A stretch of 64,000 nucleotides of DNA from Myxococcus fulvus. GTDB taxonomy: Bacteria > Myxococcota > Myxococcia > Myxococcales > Myxococcaceae. Position 1 is the first letter of the stretch; every line of letters begins with the position of its first letter. The stretch is from the NCBI RefSeq assembly GCF_900111765.1, contig NZ_FOIB01000001.1:1674001-1738000 (forward strand), given 5' to 3'. Positions 44,401 through 55,024 of this stretch are shown here, piece by piece. The notes below the pieces were generated by a model. The model saw only the letters and a program-made list of their open reading frames with translations, was not told the DNA's origin and did no database searches. The position numbers and the translations under genes were made by a program.

Positions 44401-47400
44401 GCTGGGAGGAGTTCGAGCGCCAGTTGGAGGAAGCGCACGAGCGGGTCCACGCGCTGAAGGCGGCGTTGGATGAGGAGACCGCGCTTCGCCAGGAGACCGA
44501 ACGACAGGCCCAGGAGGCCCGCGAGCTGAGCGAGTCCCTGCGCACCATCCTGGACCGCGAAGCCGCGCTGCGCGTGGAGGCGGAGGCCGCGCGAGACCGA
44601 CAGACGGAGCAGCTCCAGTCGCTCCAGACGCGGCTCGAGGTCCTCGAGGAGGAGCACTCCCGGGACGCGACGTTGCTGGCGGAGGTGGACCAGCAGTTCC
44701 AGGAAGCCCGAGCGAGAGAAGACGAGAACGCGGCGGCGCTCGCGCGGGAGGAGCGTGCGCGGAGAGAACTCGAGGCCGAGCTGGAGATGGCTCGCCAGCG
44801 TGAGTCCGAGCAGGGCGTGCGCAGTGGCTCGGAGGTGGAGACCCTGCGCACGGAGCTCGCGAAGCTCCAGGCGCGACTGGTGGAGGCGGAGGCGCTCGCG
44901 GAAGCCGAGACGCGCGCACGGGCCTCCGTGGACGAGGCCGCGAAGGCGACGCTCGGACGCATCGAGTCGCGAGAGCAGGACTTCGTCGAGCTGCGCGCGT
45001 TGTTGGAGACCTCGACGTCGGAGGCGCGCGAGCAGGCGAAGCAGTCGGCCGAGGCCCTGTCGCGCGCGGAGGCGGAGGTCCGCGAGGCGCTCATCGCGCG
45101 GGACGATGCGCAGGAGCGCGCCGACCGTGAGTCGCTCGACCGAGCGGAGACGCAGGCCCGGCTCGCGGAGCTGGAGGCGAAGCTCGCGGAGTCTGAAACG
45201 CGAGAGGCCGCGTCGGCGCAGGCGATGAGGGAGATCGAGCTCCGCATCGAGGACGAGGCCGCGGGTCGGGTCGACGCGGAGGTGCGAGCCGAGGCGGAGG
45301 TCCGCGCGAGGCAGGCGCTCGAAGCGCGAGTGAAGGCCGCGGAAGTGGCGCTCGTCGAAGCGGAGGCGAGGGCGGGCGCGGAGGCCCTGGCCCGTGCGGA
45401 GGCAGAGGCCCGAGCGGAAGCGGCGGACGCGGCCCGGCTCGAATCGGATTCTCGAGCGAGGGCGGAGTCGCGAGCTCGCGCGGAAGCGGAAGCCCAGGCG
45501 GAGCTGGAGTCGCGGGCGCGGAGCGAAGCCGAGGCGCGAGCGGAGGCGGAGACCAAGGCACGCGAGGAGGCGGAGGCTCGCGCCAGGGCCGAGGTCCAGG
45601 CGCTCACCCAACTGGAGACCCAGGCCTCGTCCGAGGCGCGGGAGCGCTTCGCGCAGGAGGCCCAGGCGCGCGAGGAGGCGGAAGCCCGAGCAGAGGCCCA
45701 GGAGCAAGCTCTCGCCGAGGCCGAAGCGAAGGCCGAGGCCGAGACGAAGCTTCGTGAAGAGGCCGAAGCCAGAGCCGAGGCGGAAGCCAAGGCGCGAGAG
45801 GAAGCCGAGGCGCGAGCGGAGTTCGAGGAGAAGCAGCGCGAGGAAGCCGCCGCACGCGCCGAGTCCGAGGCGAAGCTCCGCGAACAGGCGGAAGCGAGAG
45901 CCGAGTCCGAAGCGAAGCAGCGCAAGGACCTCGAGGCCCGAGCGAAGGCCGAGGAGAAGCAGCGCAAGGAACTCGAAGCGCGCGCGAAGACCGAGGAGAA
46001 GCAGCGCAAGGAACTCGAAGCGCGCGCGAAGGCCGAGGAGAAACAGCGCAAGGAACTCGAAGCCCGAGTGAAGGCCGAGGAAGCACAGCGCAAGGAACTC
46101 GAAGCCCGAACAAAGGCCGAGGAAGCACAGCGCAAGGAACTCGAAGCCCGAGTGAAGGCCGAGGAAGCACAGCGCAAGGAGCTCGAGGCCCGAGCGAAGG
46201 CCGAGGAATCACAGCGCAAGGAACTCGAGGCCCGAGCGAAGGTCGAGGAATCACAGCGCAAGGAGGCCGAGGCCCGCGCGGAGATAGAGGAGTCGCAGCG
46301 CAAGGACGCGGAGGCGCGAGCCGAGTCCGAAGCGAAGCAGCGCCAGGACGCCGAAGCGCGAGCGGAAGCCGAGGCAAGACAGCGCGCGGAACTCGAGGCC
46401 CGAATCGAAGCCGAGGTGAAGCGGCGAGAGGACGCCGAAGCCGAGGCCGCGTTCGAGGTGGAGCTGCGCGAGGAGGCCGAGGCCCGTATCGAAGCCGAGG
46501 CGAAGCATCGCGAGCAAACCGAAGCCGAGACGAAGCAGGCCCAGGCGCTCGCCGAGTCGGAGGCCCGTCTGCGCGCCGAAGCCGAGGCCCGGGCGGACAC
46601 GGACGCGAAGCAGCGAGTCGTCGCGGAGACGCGCGCGGAAGCAGAAGCCCGGCAGCGAGCGGAGGCGGACGCGCGAGCCGCCGCCGAGGCCGAGGTCCGC
46701 GCGGACGCCGAGGCCCGCGCCCGAAAGGCGGAGCAGGCCCTGGTCGACGCGGAAGCGCGAGCCAAGACAGAAGGCCGTCACCGCACCGCCCTGGAAGTGC
46801 GCCTGGAGGCGGAAGCCCGTCAGCGCGCCGCCGTGGAGACGCGCATCGAGGAGCAGGCCCAGGCGTTGAGCGCGGCCGAGGCCCGCTCCGCCCAGCTCCA
46901 GGGGCAGCTCGAGCAGACGGACGCGGAGCTCGCCCGACTGCGCACGGATCACGAGGAGGCCCGCGCGGCCCTGGAGTCGCTGCGCGAGGAGAAGGCCCGC
47001 CTGGAGAAGGACTCCGCGGAGGAGCGCGCCCGCGCCGAGCGGGAGCGCCTGGAACTCGAGGAGCGGGGACGTCGCGAGGCCGAGGAGGCCGCCGCGCAGG
47101 CCAGAGCGGCGCTGCTCCCCCTGGAGGCACCTCCGGGACGTCCGGAGCTCGCGGTGTCACGCAGCGGCAGTGTCACGCAGGAAGGTCTCGCCCGACTGGT
47201 GCTCCGGCTCTGCGAGGCGCGCATGGAGGTGCGCCTGGAGCTGAAGGTGATGAACGCGCTGCGCGTGCTGTGGCTGCGAGATGGCCTGCTCGTGGGCGCC
47301 GTCTCGTCGGCTCCTGGTGAGTCGCTCATCGACCGCGCCCGAGCGGATGGCCTCATCGACGCGCGGCAGGAAGGCGAGCTGCGGCTGGTGCGCAGCGCCA

Positions 47401-48167
47401 CCACCGGCGCGCTGCTCGACGCGCTCCGGGGACGTGGCTACCTGCGCGAGTCCGAGTCCGTGCCCCTGGTCCAGCGCTACACGGAGCAGGTCTTCCTCGA
47501 CGCCCTCTCCGAGCCCTCCACGCTGTACCGCCTGGTCCAGGAGCCGGTGCCACACGAGGTGGCGCTCGCCGCCGCCACCCGGCCGCCCCTGTTCCTCCTG
47601 GCCGAGTCCCTGCGCAACACGCTGACCGCCGAGTCCCTGCTCGAGGCCGCCGGCAGCCTGCGCGCCCGCGTCACCCGCGGCGACCTGCACCTCGCGCCCG
47701 ACGACTTCGGCCTGCCCGCCAGGGACTTGCAGCTGCTCTCCCAGGTGGACGGCGAGCACACGCTGGAGGCGCTGCTGCTCGGTGCGGGGCTTCCCCAGGA
47801 CTCGGCGCTCAAGGCCCTCTCGGTGGCGAGGACGCTGGGCCTCATCACCCTCCAGCCCGCGAACACGGAGGACTCGGACGAGCTGCCTCCCGAACTGGAC
47901 GTGCGTCGGCTGGAGTCCAAGTTCGAGGAGATCCAGGACGCGGACTACTTCACCGTGCTGGGGCTGGCGCGCACGGCGGGCGGCGAGGAGGTCAAGCGGG
48001 CCTTCGAGCTGCTCACCGCCGAGTTCCACCCCCTGCGTTTCGCGGGTCATCCGGACCCGGCGCTCCAGCACCGCGCGCAGCAGATTCGCAGCGTGTTGTC
48101 CGAGGCGGCCCAGGCCCTGGGGGATGACCGACTGCGCGCCGAGTACGCACGGAGCCTGCTCGACTGA
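41406..48167 (+). CDS. 2253-residue pseudo-receiver/coiled-coil/PATAN/J-like protein
   Basis: Domain order: residues 1-115 look like a response-regulator receiver ([18 protein letters not shown]), but the phospho-acceptor Asp is Ala53 in LIVLAPGVE. Residues about 160-990 are acidic and disordered with recurrent WFD motifs. About 995-1900 is a continuous Glu/Ala/Arg coiled coil, including 14-residue (two-heptad) repeats. About 1915-2150 resembles a PATAN/DUF4388 domain ([17 protein letters not shown]). About 2175-2253 is J-like ([20 protein letters not shown]), with HPL at 2208-2210 in place of HPD. Myxobacterial AglZ and FrzS share receiver-plus-coiled-coil architecture and act in motility and polarity; similarity of role is inference. 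It starts 15 bases after priA. Confidence 0.85.
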   Translation: MGAPVLLVHDDIATIAAVRRLLTREGHEVILATSAADALIAYGHHLPALIVLAPGVESGRGRLVLEELLQHPDGKVARVLLLGEPIAGFSAPVAPLPLDGTSFVELVDSLIRAPSAADAWHVLENRSLPGMPEATGAEDAETWHATAPGSAVGGDPTLANALFGDLAPLHQTDWELAAMTREERSEHEEQSRRAPLDVQSTLEKVQQEEEAAVLASAQTALAGGGEDWGAAVAGEGAFDESALPADEVFRGEGESVGPGDGAAGPEAAARAWEGEAPETESAAWAEQGTEGGYGDGAWSDGGGEPGAEATGGHGARADEGSEPSSNAWAEQGADAAGEHDAAWSEGGNEPGSEATGEQTNAAGSDGISEHGTATEPGDAAAWTEQETASAANPEDAHGPQTWFDDAAEQGTPSGADAYGGDALPGGAPEHGSARGLDSASTNDGTDWTGVAPEQGEASDAYGADAWGAPPTDPTAGAARAGRDTSVYGAAPWTGAVTDERGDLLGEDADDASIGDEWTSEPPEQGAFDATSPQSADASFTDATTTPTDAQADDGQHPYGADAPPSEGTDTAYGVSPGSDAMVQGAVDDTFSEGFAPPAPDAGNTSGAAGGPATVLYGVSVPDPGAVSAEWSAESSGGDEAPLPVGKLAWTEEPVSAAARSTQLGEEGFFDVDAPAPQGDALSAAEAELAAMRDAEQRVPEPVDAAAWTELPPDPEVENAAKGFTTSDEPTLPAHVDASVDAPSTEASSEEPGEEERLPASPWDVLEADLQAKVRAEDEDPTSSPPESSNRQVGEDWFDSESDEKQSPPAATASSGSDLEASAPDARAGTTEAVHPETPGDAPESAESTNSSSVPGADLGDPEPGNDDDWTSARADAPASGAAVSWGTAGANADTSMADVAAGWADTAESSDPTAPAVESPEEPEASSGWFDAEPELPASTRPSASEGWFDADTESPDATARTTSLDESAPSEPSVGTAPEQTTEAVSASIVDDPTLRARWEEFERQLEEAHERVHALKAALDEETALRQETERQAQEARELSESLRTILDREAALRVEAEAARDRQTEQLQSLQTRLEVLEEEHSRDATLLAEVDQQFQEARAREDENAAALAREERARRELEAELEMARQRESEQGVRSGSEVETLRTELAKLQARLVEAEALAEAETRARASVDEAAKATLGRIESREQDFVELRALLETSTSEAREQAKQSAEALSRAEAEVREALIARDDAQERADRESLDRAETQARLAELEAKLAESETREAASAQAMREIELRIEDEAAGRVDAEVRAEAEVRARQALEARVKAAEVALVEAEARAGAEALARAEAEARAEAADAARLESDSRARAESRARAEAEAQAELESRARSEAEARAEAETKAREEAEARARAEVQALTQLETQASSEARERFAQEAQAREEAEARAEAQEQALAEAEAKAEAETKLREEAEARAEAEAKAREEAEARAEFEEKQREEAAARAESEAKLREQAEARAESEAKQRKDLEARAKAEEKQRKELEARAKTEEKQRKELEARAKAEEKQRKELEARVKAEEAQRKELEARTKAEEAQRKELEARVKAEEAQRKELEARAKAEESQRKELEARAKVEESQRKEAEARAEIEESQRKDAEARAESEAKQRQDAEARAEAEARQRAELEARIEAEVKRREDAEAEAAFEVELREEAEARIEAEAKHREQTEAETKQAQALAESEARLRAEAEARADTDAKQRVVAETRAEAEARQRAEADARAAAEAEVRADAEARARKAEQALVDAEARAKTEGRHRTALEVRLEAEARQRAAVETRIEEQAQALSAAEARSAQLQGQLEQTDAELARLRTDHEEARAALESLREEKARLEKDSAEERARAERERLELEERGRREAEEAAAQARAALLPLEAPPGRPELAVSRSGSVTQEGLARLVLRLCEARMEVRLELKVMNALRVLWLRDGLLVGAVSSAPGESLIDRARADGLIDARQEGELRLVRSATTGALLDALRGRGYLRESESVPLVQRYTEQVFLDALSEPSTLYRLVQEPVPHEVALAAATRPPLFLLAESLRNTLTAESLLEAAGSLRARVTRGDLHLAPDDFGLPARDLQLLSQVDGEHTLEALLLGAGLPQDSALKALSVARTLGLITLQPANTEDSDELPPELDVRRLESKFEEIQDADYFTVLGLARTAGGEEVKRAFELLTAEFHPLRFAGHPDPALQHRAQQIRSVLSEAAQALGDDRLRAEYARSLLD
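45942..46277 (+). repeat. 42-bp coding repeats in coiled coil, 8 units
   Basis: Eight consecutive 42-bp units encode 14-residue motifs such as [14 protein letters not shown], then [14 protein letters not shown] and [14 protein letters not shown]. Three more degenerate units follow. Fourteen residues are two coiled-coil heptads, so unit gain or loss would keep the helix register. Confidence 0.9.
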
Positions 48168-48218
48168 CGTGGGGTGGACGTCCCTGTCAGGGGCGGGCGG
48201 GCGGTGGCCGGAGCGGGG

Positions 48219-48247
48219 TTGCCCGTCCGCGCGGGGGGCGTTAAGAC
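48219..48247 (+). promoter_or_regulatory. Sigma-70-like promoter of def, leaderless
   Basis: TTGCCC (48219-48224), 17-base spacer, TAAGAC (48242-48247). The -10 ends 7 bases before the ATG at 48255 and no ribosome-binding site is present. Confidence 0.45.
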
Positions 48248-48254
48248 GGCCTGC

Positions 48255-48782
48255 ATGGTTCGTGAAATCCTCATCTGGCCCGACCCCATCCTGAAGCAGA
48301 AGGCCAAGCCGGTGACGAAGGTGGACGACTCGGTCCGCGCGCTGGTGAAGGACATGTTCGAGACGATGTACGCCGCTGACGGCGTGGGGCTCGCCGCGCC
48401 GCAGGTGGGCGTGCTCCAGCGCGTCATCGTCCTGGACACCACGCCCCGCCAGCCCGAGTCCAAGCCCCTGGCGATGATCAACCCCGAAATCGTCACCCTG
48501 GAGGGCGAGACGACCTACACCGAGGGTTGCCTCTCCATCCCCGGCGAGTCGGAGGACGTGGACCGCGCCGCCGTCGTCACGGTGAAGTACCTGGACGTGG
48601 ACGGCAACGAGCAGACGCTGCGCTGTGACGAGCTGCTCGCCATCGCCGTGCAGCACGAGACGGACCACCTGAACGGCACGGTGTTCGTGGACCACGTCTC
48701 CACGCTGAAGCGCGAGTTCATCCGCAAGCGGATGAAGCGCCTCAAGGCTTCGCGCGAGAACGAGCTGGGCGCTTCGCGGTAG
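48255..48782 (+). CDS. def: Peptide deformylase
   Basis: 175 residues. It removes the N-formyl group from nascent peptides. All three family motifs are present: GVGLAAPQVG (motif I), EGCLSIPG with the metal-binding Cys (motif II), and QHETDHLNG with the HExxH ligands (motif III). It is the functional partner of the fmt gene at the start of the window but is not linked to it. The last 41 bases overlap the end of the convergent nth gene. Confidence 0.96.
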   Translation: MVREILIWPDPILKQKAKPVTKVDDSVRALVKDMFETMYAADGVGLAAPQVGVLQRVIVLDTTPRQPESKPLAMINPEIVTLEGETTYTEGCLSIPGESEDVDRAAVVTVKYLDVDGNEQTLRCDELLAIAVQHETDHLNGTVFVDHVSTLKREFIRKRMKRLKASRENELGASR

Positions 48783-49488
48783 CCGTCTTCTTCACGCGAG
48801 CCGGGGCCGGGGACTTCTCCGGCTCGGCCACGCGCGCATCGACGCCCTTCTTCGGGCACAGCTCCGCCACGACGCAGCGAGCGCACTCGGGCGAGCGGGC
48901 GAAGCACGTGCGTCGTCCGTGCCACACCAGGAGCTGGTGACCCATCATCCAGCGCTCCGGAGGCAGGACGGCCTGCATGTCGGCCTCCACCTTGTCGGGG
49001 TCCTCCTGGGGGGTGAAGCCGAGGCGGTAGGCGAGCCGCTTGACGTGCGTGTCCACGGGGAAGGCGTTGTCGCCGCCCAGGTGGATGCACACCACGCCCG
49101 CCGTCTTGCGGCCCACGCCGGGGAGCTCCGCCAGCGTGTCACGTTCGAGTGGCACCTTGCCGCCGTGTTTCTCGGCGAGGATTTTCGCCGCCGCGACGAT
49201 GTTCTTCGCCTTGGCGCGGTACAGGCCGCAGGTGCGGATGAACGGCTCCACGTCGGTCGGTTTGGCCTGGGCGTACGCCTGGGTGTCGGGGAAGTGTTGG
49301 AAGAGGGCGGGCGTCACCATGTTGACGCGCTTGTCGGTGCATTGGGCGGAGAGCATCACCGCCACGAGCAACTGCAGGGGGGATTGGTAGTCCAGTTCGA
49401 TGCGAGCGTCGGGCATGGAGGCTTCCAGTCGCTCCATGACCTTCACCGCGCGCTCGCGCTTCGCCGCCGCTGTCTCACGTCCGGGCAC
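48742..49488 (-). CDS. nth: Endonuclease III
   Basis: 248 residues from GTG 49488. It is a DNA glycosylase/AP lyase for oxidised pyrimidines. Helix-hairpin-helix [11 protein letters not shown] carries the catalytic Lys, [14 protein letters not shown] carries the catalytic Asp, and the iron-sulfur cluster cysteines follow C-x6-C-x2-C-x5-C ([17 protein letters not shown]). The last 30 residues are a basic Ala/Lys/Arg tail not found in E. coli Nth; part of it lies over the def gene. The start is chosen because a TACAAC box lies 6 bases upstream and the frame beyond is not conserved; an alternative start lies at 49542. Confidence 0.93.
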   Translation of the reverse strand: MPGRETAAAKRERAVKVMERLEASMPDARIELDYQSPLQLLVAVMLSAQCTDKRVNMVTPALFQHFPDTQAYAQAKPTDVEPFIRTCGLYRAKAKNIVAAAKILAEKHGGKVPLERDTLAELPGVGRKTAGVVCIHLGGDNAFPVDTHVKRLAYRLGFTPQEDPDKVEADMQAVLPPERWMMGHQLLVWHGRRTCFARSPECARCVVAELCPKKGVDARVAEPEKSPAPARVKKTATAKRPARSRAKP

Positions 49489-49553
49489 GCGGCCGTTGTA
49501 TGTCACCCTTGCCGGACCCCCAAGCACCGGCTGTGTCCACACTCGGGAGAACC

Positions 49554-50579
<1,026 letters not shown>

Positions 50580-51390
50580 CGCGGGAGCGCCACGCCCGGA
50601 GGCGCGAGATGAACCGTGGAGGGCGACACCGCGGAATGCATCCGCCACGGGCATCGACAAGCGCATGGCGCGTGTGCGTCGCGCGCTGAAGTAGCGTGGG
50701 ATCGCCGCGCCCGGCGGCGCGAGATGAACCGTGGAGGGCGACACCTTCGAACGTGTTCGCCACGGGCATCGACAAGCGCATGGCGCGAGCGCACGCCACG
50801 CGCTGAAGTGGAGCGTGAGTGGTGCGCCCGGAGGCGCGAGATGAACCGTGGAGGGCGACACCTCGGAACGCACCCGCCACGGGCATCGAGGCACGGCCAT
50901 GGCGCGAGCGCACGTCACGCGCTGAAGTGGAGCGTGAGTGGTGCGCCCGGCGGCACGAGACGAACCGCGGAGGGCGACAGCTCGGAACGCATCCGCCACG
51001 GGCCTCGATTGGGTCATGGCGCGGGCGCACGTCGCGCGCTGAAGTGGAGCATGAGGGGTGCGATCGGCGGTGCGAGATGAACCGTGGAGGGTGACACCAC
51101 GAACTCGTCCGCCACGGGCATTGAGACACGGCCATGGCGCGAGCGCACGTCGCGCGCTGAAGTAGAACGTGAATGGTGCGCCCGGAGGCGCGAGATGAAC
51201 CGCGGAGGGCGACACCTCGAACTCGTCCGCCACGGGCATCGAGTCAAGGTCATGGCGTGCGTGCGTCGCACGCTGAAGTATCGCGTGAGCGCCTGGCAGC
51301 ACGAGATGTGCCGTGAGGGTGACACCGCGGAGCACGTCCGCCACCGGCATCGACAAGGCGATTGCCTACGTCCACCGCGCGCCGAGATCA
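50580..51390. repeat. ~117-bp tandem array derived from the ltaE 3' end
   Basis: Seven units of 115-119 bases. The anchor CTGAAGT recurs at 50571 (in ltaE), 50686, 50803, 50922, 51039, 51157 and 51273, with a decayed copy near 51381. The 51 bases 50644-50694 match the last 51 bases of ltaE (50529-50579) at 42 positions, including the terminal codons and TAG. Each unit also has a conserved core GAGATGAACCGTGGAGGG, a short GCGCC-N4-GGCGC hairpin, and CCGTGG/CCACGG inverted repeats about 25 bases apart. Later copies lose the ltaE frame, so the array is non-coding. Confidence 0.9.
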
Positions 51391-51710
51391 TGCCCATCTC
51401 GTTTCACTTCGATGCGACGGGTTGCCGTCATCGTGGATACGGCAACGGCGCCCCCGTGCCGGCAGGCGCCGCCGGGCAGCCTGGGCGTTCAAGTCGGGAG
51501 CACGTCGCGCGGTGCCCGCGGGACGCAGTGCCAGGGAGCAGGGCCCTCGACGACGTCTCCCCGGCAACGCCTCGTGTGTGCCCGGGAGCGCAACGCGGAT
51601 GCGGGCTCAGCGCCAGCGGAGGGAGCCCCTCGGGCAAGCTCCCTTGCCTGCTCCACCGGGGGGCGGGGTGGGCATGCCGCACGGCAGGGGCGTGGTACGC
51701 TCGCCGGGCC
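51391..51710. other. Intergenic region between array and M23 gene
   Basis: 320 bases without a supported gene. It begins with the decayed end of the tandem array, contains a terminator-like hairpin, and ends in a TACGCT box (51696-51701) 9 bases before the GTG of the M23 lipoprotein, with no ribosome site. Confidence 0.5.
51421..51446 (+). terminator. Hairpin terminator after ltaE array
   Basis: Perfect 8-bp arms GTTGCCGT and ACGGCAAC with a 10-base loop, just past the last array unit. It may end transcripts running from ltaE through the array. Confidence 0.5.
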
Positions 51711-52688
51711 GTGCGTCGACTCCCCCTCCTCGCCTTCGTCGGTCTCTGCGCCTGCTCCTCGACCCGGTCGGAGCAGAAGATGAGCTTTGACGAGGTCTAC
51801 GACACCTCGGAGTACGTCGACACCGAGCCCTCGCCCGTGGTCCCCCGCGAGCCCCAGCCCGCCCCCGCGCGGACGCTCTCGCGCGTGGCCTCGCCGGAGC
51901 CCTCGGAGGAACTGCAGGGCGCCCTCAACACGTTCGCGCAGCGGGCCCGAGCCCACCGGCGCCAGGTGGCCCGGGGTGGCCCGATGCCGCTGGGACAGGT
52001 GCAGGGCTGGGAGGTGATGAACGGCGTCCTCGACGCCTTCCTGGAGCGCGCCCTGGAGCGCACGGACGCCCGCGACGTGGCGAAGGCCCGCGGCGTCCTG
52101 GAGACCGAGCTGGAGCAGGACGGCAGGACGTACGGCGACATGCCGGGCGCGCTGGCGGAGGCGGTGGTGCTGAGGGTGGGGCGGCTCGCGGTCCGCATGG
52201 CGGAGCTGCGTCGACTCGAGCATCCGGAGAACGCGGATGGCCTGCCCCGGCTGGCCTGGCCCGTGGACCCGGTCACCATCACCAGCGTCTTCGGTCAGCG
52301 CTGGCACCCCATCCGGGGCGAGCAGCGCCGACACCTTGGCGTGGACCTGGCGGCGAAGCAGGGACAGATCATCTACACCGCCGCGAAGGGCGTGGTGCTG
52401 CGCGCGGGCTGGAACGGCGACCATGGCCTCCAGGTGGAGGTCCAGCATGAGGGCCGCTGGCTCACCCGCTACAGCCACCTGTCCCGCGTGCTGGTGGAGC
52501 CCGGCGAGATATTGGATCCAGGCCACGCCGTGGGGCTCGCCGGTGAGACGGGGCTCGCCACGGGCGTGCACCTGCACTTCGAGCTGTGGAAGGACGGCGA
52601 GGTGGTGGACCCGCTGGATGCGCTCGAGGACGCGGGTGACGAGCGCCCTCGCGCGCCGCCCATGGCACGCGGCGCGACGGGCTCTTGA
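51711..52688 (+). CDS. M23-family (LytM-like) peptidase lipoprotein
   Basis: 325 residues from GTG 51711. The lipobox is VGLCAC in an 18-residue signal sequence. After a Pro-rich linker and a helical region (about 70-175), the LytM domain has VFGQRWHPIRGEQRRHLGVD with H-x3-D metal ligands and TGVHLHFELWKDG with the second His pair. Both ligand sets are intact, so it may be an active endopeptidase on peptidoglycan; some lipidated relatives (NlpD-like) are amidase activators instead. The start is set by the lipobox and a TACGCT box 9 bases upstream. Confidence 0.88.
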   Translation: MRRLPLLAFVGLCACSSTRSEQKMSFDEVYDTSEYVDTEPSPVVPREPQPAPARTLSRVASPEPSEELQGALNTFAQRARAHRRQVARGGPMPLGQVQGWEVMNGVLDAFLERALERTDARDVAKARGVLETELEQDGRTYGDMPGALAEAVVLRVGRLAVRMAELRRLEHPENADGLPRLAWPVDPVTITSVFGQRWHPIRGEQRRHLGVDLAAKQGQIIYTAAKGVVLRAGWNGDHGLQVEVQHEGRWLTRYSHLSRVLVEPGEILDPGHAVGLAGETGLATGVHLHFELWKDGEVVDPLDALEDAGDERPRAPPMARGATGS

Positions 52689-52701
52689 GGCCCGCAACGC
52701 A

Positions 52702-52735
52702 TCAGGGGCGCCACCCACGAAGGTAGCGCCCCTGA
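52702..52735. terminator. Bidirectional hairpin terminator
   Basis: Perfect 10-bp arms TCAGGGGCGC and GCGCCCCTGA with a 14-base loop between the convergent M23 and HU genes. Confidence 0.65.
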
Positions 52736-52748
52736 GGAGGAGCCCGGC

Positions 52749-52780
52749 CCAGCGCGAGTCCCGGGGACTCCGCGGGCTGG
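52749..52780. terminator. Second hairpin before HU stop
   Basis: Nested arms CCAGC/GCTGG, GCG/CGC and AGTCC/GGACT form a long stem. It would serve the minus-strand HU transcript, giving two hairpins in the 109-base convergent gap. Confidence 0.5.
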
Positions 52781-52797
52781 ACCGGGGTGGAGTCGGC

Positions 52798-53067
52798 TCA
52801 CAGCGAGTTCTTGAGCTCCTTGGCCGGGCGGAAGCCGATGGTCTTCGACGCCTTGAGCTTCATCATCTCGTTCGTCTGGGGGTTGCGAATCTTGCGCGCC
52901 TTGCGGGAGCGCACGGACCACGTGCCGAATCCGGGGTAGCTGAAGCGCGCATCCTTCTTCACGGCCTTGCCGATGTTCGTGAAGACGATGTCGAGGATCT
53001 GCGCCGCCGACTTCTTGGTGAGACGTGTCTGCGCCGCCACCACCTCGACGAGCTCTGCCTTGGTCAT
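52798..53067 (-). CDS. hup: HU-family DNA-binding protein
   Basis: 89 residues, full HU length, with a GGAGG ribosome site. MTKAELVEVVAAQTRLTKKSAAQ forms the dimerisation helices, GFGTWSVRSRKARKIRNPQT leads into the DNA-binding beta arm, and KTIGFRPAKELKNSL is the C-terminus. HU bends and compacts DNA; IHF and HU are hard to separate here, but the arm (RNPQTNEM) fits HU. The gene has the strongest promoter-like sequence in the window. Confidence 0.93.
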   Translation of the reverse strand: MTKAELVEVVAAQTRLTKKSAAQILDIVFTNIGKAVKKDARFSYPGFGTWSVRSRKARKIRNPQTNEMMKLKASKTIGFRPAKELKNSL

Positions 53068-53118
53068 TACGCCCCTCCGTCCTGCGTTGTCTGGCCTTGA
53101 ATGCGCGAAAGCCAACCG

Positions 53119-53148
53119 GTGGTAACAAATCGTTCTTTTCCCTGTCAA
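53119..53148 (-). promoter_or_regulatory. HU promoter
   Basis: Minus-strand TTGACA at 53148-53143 is a perfect -35. TACCAC (53124-53119) at 18-base spacing is the best -10 match. The 5' leader would be about 45 bases, including the GGAGG ribosome site. The spacer is A-rich. Confidence 0.6.
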
Positions 53149-53160
53149 TGCTGACCGCGT

Positions 53161-53187
53161 TCCGAGGCCGGAAAATCGGCCTCCGGA
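53161..53187. promoter_or_regulatory. Palindrome upstream of HU promoter
   Basis: GAGGCCG-GAAAAT-CGGCCTC, extended by TCC and GGA on the outside with one unpaired base, lies 12 bases upstream of the HU -35. It is placed like an operator or activator site; no regulator is identified. Confidence 0.4.
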
Positions 53188-53394
53188 CGAAAAGTTGGCT
53201 CGATGAAACACCGGGCGTAGACAGAGTGGGGAATCCACGTCGGAGACACCGACACACCCCGTGGAAATCACATGCCAGAAGCATCCTGGCTGATCGTGAT
53301 TGGAAGAAAGTCTTTGAGATTCCGATCGTTTGGCGTGTGTGGCTGATCGCGTCCGGGCGGGGTGGGCGGGAATGCGGTAGGCTGTCGCCCTCTC

Positions 53395-55005
53395 GTGCGT
53401 TTCCGAACGTTTCCGACCGTCGTGATCCTGGCGCTGGGCGCCTGCCGGAGTCCGGGCCCCTCGGCCCAGGCCCCCGCCGTCGTCTCCAGGCTGGAGACGG
53501 GCCGGACGGAGGTCTGGGTGGACGACACGGCCCCAGAAGCAGGGGACGGCACGCGTGGGAAACCGTGGTCCTCCCTGGCCGAGGCCCTGGGGCGGCCAGG
53601 GGTGCTGACGGTGCACCTGGCGGCGGGGGAGTACCGGGGGAGCTTCACCTTGCCCGAAGGCGTCCGGCTGGAGGGCGAGGGGCCCGCCACTGTGCTGGTG
53701 GCGGAGGGCTCGGAGGCCGTGGTGCTGCGCGCCGATGGATCCGAGGAGCAGGTCCAGCCCCCGGTCCTCGTCACGTCGAGCCCGAAATCACGAAGCGCCT
53801 CGGGCGCTGATCATCCCCTCGTCCCCGAGCAGGGCGTGGCACTCCTTCGCAACCTGTCCATCCGAGGAGGTGCCTGGGGCGTGGAGGTGTCGCGTGGCCG
53901 GCAGGTGCGCGCGGAGAAGGTGTCCTTCGCCGGGCAACGTCGAGGCGGCGTCCAGGTCCGCGCCGGCCGATTCGACGCGGAGTCCTCACGCTTCGAGGCG
54001 AGCGTGCCGGAGACCGTGGGCGTGGTGCTGGAGGCCCCGCCGGAAGCCTCGGTGGCTCCCGTGTCGCCGAGGACCACGCGCCTCCGGGACATCCATTTCA
54101 CGGGGCCCTTCCGCCGGGCCGTGCGTGTTCGCGGCGCGGAGGCCTCCGCCATGTTGGAGGAGGTCGTCATCTCGGGCGCGGTATCGGCCCTGGGGATGGA
54201 TGGCGGTCACGCGGAGGTGCGGCGCTCGTCGGCCCAGGCGGGAACAGGCGCGGCGTTCTCGGTGGTGGAGGGGACCCTGGTGCTGCGGGAGGTGAGTGTG
54301 GCGGGCCACGAGCTCGCGCTCTCCGTCATGCATTCACCCCGGCTCGAGGTCCGCGGCTTCCAGTCCGTGGGCGCCGAGCGCGCGGGGCTCGCCGTGGTCG
54401 CCTCGCGAAACGTGCTGTTGGAGGACGTGGTGGTGCGCGGCAGCGGCAGCCACGGCGCGCTCCAGCTCACGGGCTCGCAGGTGGAGGTGCGGCGACTGCG
54501 TGTGGAGACCGCGGAGGAGTATGGGGTGCTCGCGGTGGGAGGTCGCCTGCGGCTGCGAGATGCCATCGTGTCGCGCGTGCACTCGTCAGACGGCATCACG
54601 GGGGATGCCCTGCACCTGCGCCAGGTCATCGCGGACGTGGAGGGAGTGGTGGTGCGGGGCGCCTCGGGCACCTGCGTGCTGGCGACGCAGAGCGCACGGG
54701 TGTCGCTGCGTGACGCGGACCTTGAACGCTGTGGTCAGACCGCGTTGCTCGCGGACACGCTCGCGACGCTCGATGCCCGGAGCGTGGAGGTCCGCGACAG
54801 CGCGCGGACGGCACTGTCGGCCACGGGCGACGGTGTCCTCCGAGTGGACGTCCTCCGCTCGACGAAGAGCCGTCAGGGCCTCGTCGGGGCCGAGTGCACC
54901 GGGTCCACGCGAATCCACCTGGGACGCGTGGACAGCGAAGACACGCGCGGCACCGAGCTGCCTTGCGTGAAGCGAACGGTCGAGCCCGCACCGGAACCGC
55001 GCTGA
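53395..55005 (+). CDS. Parallel beta-helix surface lipoprotein
   Basis: 536 residues from GTG 53395. The signal sequence ends in the lipobox LALGAC. The first domain (EVWVDDTAPEAGDGTRGKPW, then VHLAAGEYRGSFTLPEGV) is the DUF1565-type cap of pectate-lyase-like right-handed beta-helices. Many short strands with periodic V/L/R pattern follow, for example AERAGLAVVASRNVLLEDVV. Catalytic Asp clusters of pectate lyases are not evident, so a binding or structural role is as likely as an enzymatic one. It probably resides in the outer membrane. Confidence 0.82.
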   Translation: MRFRTFPTVVILALGACRSPGPSAQAPAVVSRLETGRTEVWVDDTAPEAGDGTRGKPWSSLAEALGRPGVLTVHLAAGEYRGSFTLPEGVRLEGEGPATVLVAEGSEAVVLRADGSEEQVQPPVLVTSSPKSRSASGADHPLVPEQGVALLRNLSIRGGAWGVEVSRGRQVRAEKVSFAGQRRGGVQVRAGRFDAESSRFEASVPETVGVVLEAPPEASVAPVSPRTTRLRDIHFTGPFRRAVRVRGAEASAMLEEVVISGAVSALGMDGGHAEVRRSSAQAGTGAAFSVVEGTLVLREVSVAGHELALSVMHSPRLEVRGFQSVGAERAGLAVVASRNVLLEDVVVRGSGSHGALQLTGSQVEVRRLRVETAEEYGVLAVGGRLRLRDAIVSRVHSSDGITGDALHLRQVIADVEGVVVRGASGTCVLATQSARVSLRDADLERCGQTALLADTLATLDARSVEVRDSARTALSATGDGVLRVDVLRSTKSRQGLVGAECTGSTRIHLGRVDSEDTRGTELPCVKRTVEPAPEPR

Positions 55006-55024
55006 GCCAAGGACACGCGGCGCC

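Larger units (their letters stand above)
53068..53394. other. Low-GC divergent region between HU and beta-helix gene
   Basis: 327 bases, visibly less GC-rich than its surroundings. It holds the HU promoter, a palindrome, a TGGCTGATCG direct repeat (53287-53296 and 53340-53349), and a TAGGCT box (53378-53383) 11 bases before the GTG of the beta-helix lipoprotein. No open frame is supported. Confidence 0.6.

Noticed and set aside
43118-46765. A 1215-codon antisense frame rich in Ala/Ser across the giant coiled-coil gene
   Set aside because: It is the complement of GAG/GCG-rich heptad codons; it has no domain, no ribosome site, and lies fully inside a gene with clear domains.
48742-48782. Possible frameshift where def and nth tails overlap
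   Set aside because: Both proteins have full family motifs and end normally; a tail-to-tail overlap of 41 bases is common in dense genomes.
50580-51390. CRISPR array or integron-type attC cluster
   Set aside because: Units are contiguous and similar along their whole length, with no unique spacers, no cas or integrase genes nearby, and a clear relation to the ltaE tail.
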